A stretch of DNA of 64,000 nt from Lentisphaerae bacterium GWF2_44_16 (GTDB lineage Bacteria > Verrucomicrobiota > Lentisphaeria > Victivallales > GWF2-45-14), in the NCBI GenBank assembly GCA_001803225.1, contig MHBF01000093.1, forward strand, positions 1 to 64,000, written 5' to 3'. Within the stretch, counting starts at the first letter, position 1, and each line of letters opens with the position of its first letter. The position numbers were made by a program, and so were the translations under genes. Shown here in pieces: positions 58,656 through 64,000 of this stretch. Under the pieces are notes generated by a model. That model saw nothing but the letters and a program-made list of their open reading frames with translations, was not told the DNA's origin and made no database searches.

Positions 58656-59399
58656 TTATTTCTTTTTATCAGCCTTAGCATCGCTCTTGGCGTCGCCTTT
58701 GGCATCTTTAGCGTCTTTGGCGTCAGCTTTGGCGTCGCCTTTGGCATCGGCTTTAGCGTCACCTGCCGCCGCGCCTTCAGCGCCTTCAGCCGGGGTTGCG
58801 CCTTCAGCACCTTCAGCGGCCGCGGTAGCGGATTCTTCTGCGGCCTGTATGCCTACATGGAATACTATGCCGTTAGGATCACTTACAGCCGTAACGCCGC
58901 CAGGCATAACGATTTCTCTGACATGAAGAGACTGTTCGAGCTCGATTTTGCTGATATCTACTTCTATGCTTTCCGGGAGATCGCCGGGCAGACAGGAAAC
59001 CTCGATTTCGTGCATCGGCTGTTCCAGAATACCGCCCATTGAAAGGCCGACCGGTACTGTGCCGGGCATGGCATATATGGAAATAAACGCTGTAATTACT
59101 TCGTCCATCCTGACTTCCTGAAAATCTATATGGAGTACATTGCCTTTCAGAAAATCTTCCTGAATTTCCTTTATCAGGGCTTTGCAGAGTTCGCCGTTTT
59201 CTTTTTTCAGGTCAACGAGTTTAACGTCGTGCTTTGCTACATGCCCCCACTCCCTGGCGTCAATTATGAGGTTCTTATTTTCCTTGCCTTTGCAATAAAT
59301 TATTGCCGGTATCGATCCGGTGCGGCGTGATCTGCGGGAAAAACCTTTCCCTGTCTCTGTGCGTTCCTTTACATTTATAACGTGCTGTTCTTTCTTCAT
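58656..59399 (-). CDS. rplY: Ribosomal protein bL25, Ctc-type, with low-complexity tail
   Basis: A 247-aa long-form (Ctc/TL5-type) bL25 that binds 5S rRNA. The N-terminal domain has ERTETGKGFSRRSRRTGSIP, AIIYCKGKENKNLIID, LHIDFQEVRMDEVITAFISI. The C-terminal domain has PVGLSMGGILEQPMHEIEVS, CLPGDLPESIEVDISKIELE. The last ~55 residues are Ala/Gly/Glu then Asp-Ala-Lys repeats, a disordered tail seen in several bL25 proteins and built here from GCN-rich codons. It lies 27 nt after prs. Confidence 0.94.
   Translation of the reverse strand: MKKEQHVINVKERTETGKGFSRRSRRTGSIPAIIYCKGKENKNLIIDAREWGHVAKHDVKLVDLKKENGELCKALIKEIQEDFLKGNVLHIDFQEVRMDEVITAFISIYAMPGTVPVGLSMGGILEQPMHEIEVSCLPGDLPESIEVDISKIELEQSLHVREIVMPGGVTAVSDPNGIVFHVGIQAAEESATAAAEGAEGATPAEGAEGAAAGDAKADAKGDAKADAKDAKDAKGDAKSDAKADKKK
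58659..58838 (-). repeat. Low-complexity codon repeat encoding the bL25 tail
   Basis: The 3' end of rplY is a degenerate repeat of GCN-GAY/GGN-GCN-AAR triplets encoding alternating (K/G)DAKADAK units after two AEGAEGA units. It is a protein-level repeat inside a gene, not a CRISPR or satellite; it is likely variable in copy number between strains. Confidence 0.7.
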
Positions 59400-59426
59400 C
59401 TCAATTTCCTTATTTTTATTGGTCTA

Positions 59427-60380
59427 TTATTCTTTTATTTTAAAGAGGGAAGAAACCGATTCTCCCTCATGAATACGCTTGATGGCCTCACCGAGCAGAG
59501 GCGCGACGCTGTAAACTTTGACTTTGCCGCCGCAGGTGTCGCTTACAGGCACGGCGTCAGTGGTGAGAATTTCCTTTATGCAGCTGCTTGAAATAAGGGC
59601 GCGGCCCCTTTCGTTTAAAAGGCAGTGTGATATCGCGGCATAAATTTCTTTAGCCCCTTCTTTTTTGAGGAGCTCGGCGGCGGCAACGAGCGTTCCCGCG
59701 GTTGAAGTCAAATCATCGGTGATGACGCAGGTCCTGCCTTCGACTTCGCCTACCAGATGGGATGAGGCTACGGCTTTGGCGTCGATTCTTCTTTTCGCCA
59801 CGACGGCAAGTCCGGCGTTGAGCATATCGCAGTAAGCTGTCGCCATTTTGACGCTGCCCGAATCGGGAGAAACCACTACGGCGTCTTCACCTATTTTTTC
59901 CTTTATATAAGGTACGAGCATGGGCCTGGCATAAAGATGATCGACAGGAATATCAAAAAAGCCCTGTATCTGCTGTGAATGTAAATCCATCGCGAGTATC
60001 CTGTCCGCGCCGGCTACTGTCAGAAGGTTTGCCACCAGTTTCGCCGTTATCGGCACTCTGGGTTTATCTTTTCTGTCCTGCCTGGCATAACCGAAAAACG
60101 GCATTACCGCTGTTATTCTCGCCGCTGAAGCCCTTCTTGCCGCGTCTATCATTATGAGCAGTTCCATGAGGTTTTCATTTGGCGGCGCGCATGTCGGCTG
60201 GATGATGAAAACATCAGCCCTGCGCATATTGTCCCGGTACTGGACAAAAATTTCTCCATCAGGGAAATGATTGATATCAACATGCCCGAGGGATGTATTG
60301 AGGTATTCGGCAATTGCCTGAGAAAGTTTTGGGTTCGCGGAACCTGAATATATCTGTATGTTCTCAAAGATGCTTACCAT
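59427..60380 (-). CDS. prs: Ribose-phosphate pyrophosphokinase
   Basis: A 317-aa enzyme making PRPP from ribose-5-phosphate and ATP. I use the ATG at 60380 with GGAAGAGAG upstream, not the in-frame TTG nine bases earlier. Motifs: IYSGSANPKLSQAIAEYLN, HFPDGEIFVQYRDNMR, IQPTCAPPNENLMELLIMID, FFGYARQDRKDKPRVPITAK, ILAMDLHSQQIQGFF, VVSPDSGSVKMATAYCDML and the PRPP-binding loop CVITDDLTSTAGTLVAAAEL. It is the first gene of the prs-rplY-pth-rpsF-ssb-rpsR-rplI-dnaB-bamA run. Confidence 0.96.
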   Translation of the reverse strand: MVSIFENIQIYSGSANPKLSQAIAEYLNTSLGHVDINHFPDGEIFVQYRDNMRRADVFIIQPTCAPPNENLMELLIMIDAARRASAARITAVMPFFGYARQDRKDKPRVPITAKLVANLLTVAGADRILAMDLHSQQIQGFFDIPVDHLYARPMLVPYIKEKIGEDAVVVSPDSGSVKMATAYCDMLNAGLAVVAKRRIDAKAVASSHLVGEVEGRTCVITDDLTSTAGTLVAAAELLKKEGAKEIYAAISHCLLNERGRALISSSCIKEILTTDAVPVSDTCGGKVKVYSVAPLLGEAIKRIHEGESVSSLFKIKE

Positions 60381-60723
60381 TTCAGTCAACTCTCTTCCGG
60401 TTGTTTTCAGACTTTTAGTTATCTATAATCTATATTTTACAGAACATACCATAACATAAGTCTCAACGGCAACCGTAAAAAACAGCCGACCTTGGCAGAC
60501 TAAACCTTATGGGTATTCCGGCATTCCGTTTTTCACGGCGCAATCGGAATAAATCCAATTTATATCATGGATTAAGGTTCCGCAAAAAGTCAACTAATAT
60601 AACGGTCAAAGTACTTTCTGCAAACAAAATGTGGAAAAATTTCAATTTTTGCGAAAACGCTATTGTTTTTTTGTTTAAGTTGTTCTATAATTGTCCTGTT
60701 GAAATACAAAAAGAAGATGACTT
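60381..60723. other. Intergenic region between divergent prs and the GntR-SBP regulator
   Basis: A 343-bp gene-free stretch. It holds the prs RBS at the left, AT-rich sequence with TATAGAT-type boxes for the leftward prs promoter near 60425-60440, and the rightward promoter at 60663-60691. I see no RNA gene, attachment site or strong inverted repeat. Confidence 0.6.
60663..60691 (+). promoter_or_regulatory. Promoter of the GntR-SBP regulator unit
   Basis: TTGTTT (60663-60668), 17 bp, TATAAT (60686-60691), 33 bp before the ATG at 60724, which has AAGAAGA upstream. Confidence 0.6.
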
Positions 60724-62103
60724 ATGACTGTGATAAAGGGACTTCTGAAAAGCAAGGAACTTGAAGACATTCTCAGGTCAGAGATAAAGAAACATCTCAA
60801 GCCGGGGGATTTCCTTATGCCCGAAATGCAGTTGGCTGAAAAATACTCCGTCGGAAGGATTACCGTCAGAAAAGCCGTAGAAGGCCTTGTCAATGAAGGG
60901 CTTCTTCAGAGAATACAGGGCAAGGGCACTTTTGTCACAAACCCACGGGAAAACAATAAAAGACTCAATATACTTCTTTCAAAAGGCTCGTTCCGGGGAT
61001 ACGAACCTCTTCCCGGTGATAATGAATTCCAGGCAAACGGCAGGAAGTGGAATGTAAACATAAACCTCCTGCAGGAACGCAGTGAGTTGGAAAACGATCT
61101 TCCGAAATTCTTTTCTTCCGAGGATATCGACCTGGTCTATGTTCATGAAGGGATAATCCAGTACCTCGCTAAAAACAGAATGGTTTTAAATCTGGATAAA
61201 TTCATTGAGAAATCAGGCGTTATAAGGAAAAACGATTTTGAACCCCATGCCATGAAAACATTTTTATGGAATAATTCCGCTTACGGCCTGCCCCTCTTTT
61301 ATTCCCCTCTCGTCCTTTATTATAATAAGGACATCTTTGACGCTTACGGCCTGCAATATCCGGACAACACCTGGAAGTGGGATGATATGGTCGAGGCTGC
61401 CTCAACGATGACAGGTGTAAATCAGAAGGTAGGAAAATGGAAGACTTTCGGGCTGGGCCTCTACCAGATAAATAAAAACCTGCTTGCCGCCATGGTGAGG
61501 CAGAACGGAGGGGATTTTTATGACGCGGAAGGAAAATGCGTCCTTGACAGCCCCGAAGCCGTCGAGGCCATGCAGTTCTGCTCCGACCTTTCAAACAAAC
61601 TCCATATAGTGCCGACGATACATTTCATAGACCAGAATTTTTCATTGAAGGAGATGTTCTGCAACAAATATCTCGGCATGTTCATCGGTTTTTATGATGA
61701 CTATGTATATCTGAAGGAAAATTTCAACGGCAGGTGGGATGTGGAGGAATTGCCCATGGGCAAAAGAAGGTCTTCCCCGCTTTCCGTTCAGGGCTGGGCC
61801 ATATCCTCAAAAAGCAGGAGGAAAGCCGAAGCCTTTGAGTTCCTTGAAAGTTTCTACAGAAATTTCAATAAAAAACCTTTCATCAGGTTTCTCACGAGAA
61901 TTCCGGCATACTCTTTTCCGTCGGGAATTCTGCCCGTGCCGTTTATCAGATCTCTCGAATACGCAAGGCCCGCGCATGATTCGCCGAAAAAATTTAATCC
62001 TGAAGAATTCCGCATGGGTTTCATAAATCTCTGGACGGGCTTTGAGAAAGCGGAGGATGTATGCAAAACATTTTGCGCCAAATTCAACAATGAAAGCGAG
62101 TGA
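60724..62103 (+). CDS. GntR winged-helix domain fused to an ABC-type sugar solute-binding protein fold
   Basis: A 459-aa protein without signal peptide, so cytoplasmic. Residues ~8-76 are a GntR winged helix (SKELEDILRSEIKKHLKPGD, KYSVGRITVRKAVEGLVNEG, LLQRIQGKGTFV). From ~85 to the end it resembles SBP_bac_1/MalE-type proteins: DIDLVYVHEGIIQYL, LNLDKFIEKSGVIRKNDF, YGLPLFYSPLVLYYNKDIFD, AYGLQYPDNTWKWDDMVEAA, LDSPEAVEAMQFCSDLSNKL, GRWDVEELPMGKRRSSPLSV, QGWAISSKSRRKAEAFEFLE. It is thus a one-component regulator that has recruited a transporter-type binding protein as sensor instead of the usual UTRA or LacI domain. It is followed at once by a pseudopilin and a GH2 gene, its probable targets. 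Confidence 0.87.
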   Translation: MTVIKGLLKSKELEDILRSEIKKHLKPGDFLMPEMQLAEKYSVGRITVRKAVEGLVNEGLLQRIQGKGTFVTNPRENNKRLNILLSKGSFRGYEPLPGDNEFQANGRKWNVNINLLQERSELENDLPKFFSSEDIDLVYVHEGIIQYLAKNRMVLNLDKFIEKSGVIRKNDFEPHAMKTFLWNNSAYGLPLFYSPLVLYYNKDIFDAYGLQYPDNTWKWDDMVEAASTMTGVNQKVGKWKTFGLGLYQINKNLLAAMVRQNGGDFYDAEGKCVLDSPEAVEAMQFCSDLSNKLHIVPTIHFIDQNFSLKEMFCNKYLGMFIGFYDDYVYLKENFNGRWDVEELPMGKRRSSPLSVQGWAISSKSRRKAEAFEFLESFYRNFNKKPFIRFLTRIPAYSFPSGILPVPFIRSLEYARPAHDSPKKFNPEEFRMGFINLWTGFEKAEDVCKTFCAKFNNESE

Positions 62104-62104
62104 C

Positions 62105-62746
62105 ATGAAAAAGGAATTCACGTTAATTGAGTTGCTCATTGTAATATCTATTATTGCTATTCTCGCATCTATGCTCCTTCCCGCCCTTTCCACGGTAAAA
62201 GCCAAAACAAGGGCGATGAAATGCTCATCAAACCAGAAACAGGTCGGCCTGGCCCTGAATATGTACAGCAATGATTTTAATGACTATACTTGCCCTAAGC
62301 TGACGTATGATAACAGTTATGCATGGTCAAAAATTTTGATTGATAATGATTATGTAACAAAATGTCTCCCTGAAAAAATATTTTCCAATTCGATATTGAT
62401 GTGTCCCGACGGTAAAGGTTCCAGTCACAAGGAAGACCGTTATTATGGAACATCTTTTGGACTTAATGGTTGCGTATCTTCAAGTTTTACGGTACCTCGC
62501 TGGTTTAAAAGAATTCAAATAACCCATCCCTCAACTGTAATACAAGCCATGGACTCCATAACTTACTGGGTTAGATTTTACGAGCCTACTTTTATTTTAT
62601 TCAGACATCTCGGCAAAACCAACATTCTTTTTTTTGACGGGCATGTCAATTCAAAGGACAGAAACCTGATTCCTATTGGTAGTATTGCCAGTATCCCCAA
62701 TGAAGTTTTTTATGAATGGTGGGGACCGGAAAGAAGCGGATGGTAA
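62105..62746 (+). CDS. Pseudopilin-like protein with H-X9-DG motif
   Basis: A 213-aa protein. It has the minimal leader MKKE, then [20 protein letters not shown] with Glu +5, LLPALSTVKAKTRAMKCSSN and QKQVGLALNMYSNDFND, ending RHLGKTNILFFDGHVNSKDR (nine residues between His and Asp-Gly). Glu, not Gly, precedes the predicted cleavage point. ATG 62090 is an alternative start inside the end of the preceding gene. It begins one base after the GntR-SBP stop and precedes the GH2 gene by 35 nt. Confidence 0.86.
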   Translation: MKKEFTLIELLIVISIIAILASMLLPALSTVKAKTRAMKCSSNQKQVGLALNMYSNDFNDYTCPKLTYDNSYAWSKILIDNDYVTKCLPEKIFSNSILMCPDGKGSSHKEDRYYGTSFGLNGCVSSSFTVPRWFKRIQITHPSTVIQAMDSITYWVRFYEPTFILFRHLGKTNILFFDGHVNSKDRNLIPIGSIASIPNEVFYEWWGPERSGW

Positions 62747-62781
62747 AGGTACAAATTAACAATTACATAAAGAGAATAATT

Positions 62782-64000
62782 ATGAATGGTAAATTACTGA
62801 CTGCGCTGGGCATTTTTTTTCTGATCTGCGGCATTTCAAAGGGAGCGGCCGATATGGAGTTTTCGGCGCTCAACAATTATCCGGTCTTCAAACCGGAATA
62901 TACTGATATTTTCTACGGGAAAAAACCGCGCGTTTATCTGGACGGGGAATGGAGTTACAAGGTCTTTCAGTGTTCACAGAATGATTATGCCAAGACGGTT
63001 TCGGCTAATGCCGCATGCTTTGAAGGCGTGGGAACGGACTGGAAGAAGATGCTGATACCCAATTACGCGGACGCGTCTTACGGAAGCGAAAAAATCGGGG
63101 CGATCTTCCTTTCCCGTGATTTCACCATTCCTGAAAACTCTTCCGGCAAAAGGGCGGTTTTGACTTTTACCGGTATCGGTTGGTCGCCTACTGTTTATAT
63201 CAACGGCAAAAAAGCGGCGGAGTACCGCGACCTCCTGCCGGGCTGGCCTACGGAATTTTTCCAGACCGATATTACTCCGTTTCTCAAGCCGGGAAAAAAT
63301 GTGATTGCCGTCGCGCTCTTTAAATTCCGCAAAACCCAGCGCCTGTATTCCTCCGGGATTTTCAACCCCGTCTATATTGACCTTGTGGAACCTGTATATG
63401 CTGCGGAAACCCTTGTCAGTCCCTCTCTGCCGGACACCATCAATGTGAAAAGTTCCATCATTAATTCAACAGATAAAGATGTTCAGCAGGATCTAACGGC
63501 ACTTGTGGAAAACTGGAAGGACGGAGCCAGGGCCGCTTCCTTTAAAGTCGGCAACCGTACGTTTAAGCCCGGCGAGAACTCTCTGGATTTTTCCATAAAG
63601 ATTGAAAAACCCATTCTCTGGGATATAGAAAATCCACATCTTTACTCTTTGAAACTCTTTAATGGCGACAAGCTTATCGGTTGGGAACGTTTCGGCTTGA
63701 GGGAATTCAAGGTTTCCGGGCGTGATTTTATTCTCAACGGACGGAAAATCCATTGTTACGGGGTTTGCGCCGAGGAAGGAAGTATTTCCAGGCTGATGTA
63801 TGTGGAGGGACAGAATCCGCAGTTCCTGAACAATGGTGGCGATTGCCTGCGGCGTTACCTGAAAGTTTTAAAAGAAAATAATTGCAACAGCATAATGCGC
63901 TGGCCCGCTTTTACCAGGGTCTTAAATAACCTCGCCGATGAAATAGGGCTTCTCCAGTTTCACATGATACTGCCGGTAAAGATGTATGCCGACGATATGC
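62782..64000 (+). CDS. Secreted glycoside hydrolase family 2 protein, 3' end cut by window edge
   Basis: Open for 406 codons from ATG 62782 (GAGA upstream) to the right edge. Signal peptide MNGKLLTALGIFFLICGIS, ending near KGAA. GH2 sugar-binding jelly roll: RVYLDGEWSYKVFQ, FLSRDFTIPENSSGKRAVLT, FTGIGWSPTVYINGKKAAEY, TDITPFLKPGKNVIAVAL. Immunoglobulin-like domain: ENPHLYSLKLFNGDKLIGWE. Start of the TIM barrel: REFKVSGRDFILNGRKIHCY, GVCAEEGS, KENNCNSIMRWPAF. The catalytic Glu residues would lie beyond the window. It could be a beta-galactosidase, glucuronidase or mannosidase. It is the third gene of the GntR-SBP cassette. Confidence 0.88.
   Translation, partial: MNGKLLTALGIFFLICGISKGAADMEFSALNNYPVFKPEYTDIFYGKKPRVYLDGEWSYKVFQCSQNDYAKTVSANAACFEGVGTDWKKMLIPNYADASYGSEKIGAIFLSRDFTIPENSSGKRAVLTFTGIGWSPTVYINGKKAAEYRDLLPGWPTEFFQTDITPFLKPGKNVIAVALFKFRKTQRLYSSGIFNPVYIDLVEPVYAAETLVSPSLPDTINVKSSIINSTDKDVQQDLTALVENWKDGARAASFKVGNRTFKPGENSLDFSIKIEKPILWDIENPHLYSLKLFNGDKLIGWERFGLREFKVSGRDFILNGRKIHCYGVCAEEGSISRLMYVEGQNPQFLNNGGDCLRRYLKVLKENNCNSIMRWPAFTRVLNNLADEIGLLQFHMILPVKMYADDM

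Noticed and set aside
58659-58838. Short repeated units read as a possible CRISPR or tandem DNA array
   Set aside because: They are in-frame degenerate codons for an Ala/Asp/Lys-rich protein tail, with no spacers.
1-64000. Search for tRNA, rRNA, riboswitch, insertion-sequence ends and prophage genes
   Set aside because: Intergenic gaps are mostly under 150 bp and none shows a cloverleaf, conserved riboswitch core, transposase or phage gene that I could recognise by eye.

Overview
The window reads as chromosome of a diderm (outer-membrane) bacterium of the PVC group, most likely a Lentisphaerota/Victivallales-type fermenter or glycan degrader. This rests on five small type-IV-pseudopilin-like proteins ending in an H-X9-DG motif, many secreted glycan-active enzymes each next to its own LacI/GntR-type regulator, BamA, and a prs-rplY-pth-rpsF-ssb-rpsR-rplI-dnaB block. 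Taxonomy is inferred from gene content only. I saw no rRNA, tRNA, CRISPR array, insertion sequence or prophage.

Layout. (1) 1-16.7 kb, minus strand, contains three transcription units. The most upstream is an amino-sugar operon (RpiR/MurR regulator, BadF-type kinase, NanE, MurQ, large toroid protein). Then comes an IclR-led operon (IclR, N-acylglucosamine 2-epimerase-like protein, DUF4434-like protein, second toroid protein). Last is a LacI-controlled unit (glycosidase-like protein, LacI, pseudopilin, heparinase II/III running off the left edge). Each has a near-consensus sigma-70 promoter with an inverted repeat lying on it. (2) 16.8-21.2 kb, plus strand: LacI regulator, Gfo/Idh/MocA oxidoreductase, alpha/beta hydrolase. 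(3) 21.3-33 kb, housekeeping and miscellaneous: LOG-family protein, YfhO-like membrane protein, TPR-methyltransferase, TlyA, lactonase, then FHA-pseudokinase, ThyX, PdxA and an M28 peptidase in an overlapping run. (4) 32.4-52.4 kb: a divergent glycan locus. GntR/LacI-hybrid regulator, GH3 protein and alkaline-phosphatase-fold protein read left. About 16 kb of closely spaced secreted proteins (three pseudopilins, LamG proteins, GH84-like enzymes with CBM9-like domains, a zinc phospholipase-C-like protein, a PHP protein) read right. Two near-identical operators sit just downstream of the two divergent promoters. (5) 52.4-60.4 kb, minus strand: prs, bL25, pth, bS6, ssb, bS18, bL9, dnaB, bamA. (6) 60.7-64 kb, plus strand: a GntR domain fused to a MalE-like solute-binding fold, a pseudopilin, and a GH2 enzyme running off the right edge.

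The unifying theme is a repeated cassette: a dedicated sugar-sensing regulator, an H-X9-DG pseudopilin, and one or more secreted glycan-active proteins. It occurs three times with three different regulator architectures. There is no TonB/SusCD system and no sugar transporter. This cassette, the GntR/solute-binding fusion and the symmetric operator pairs are the most interesting content.
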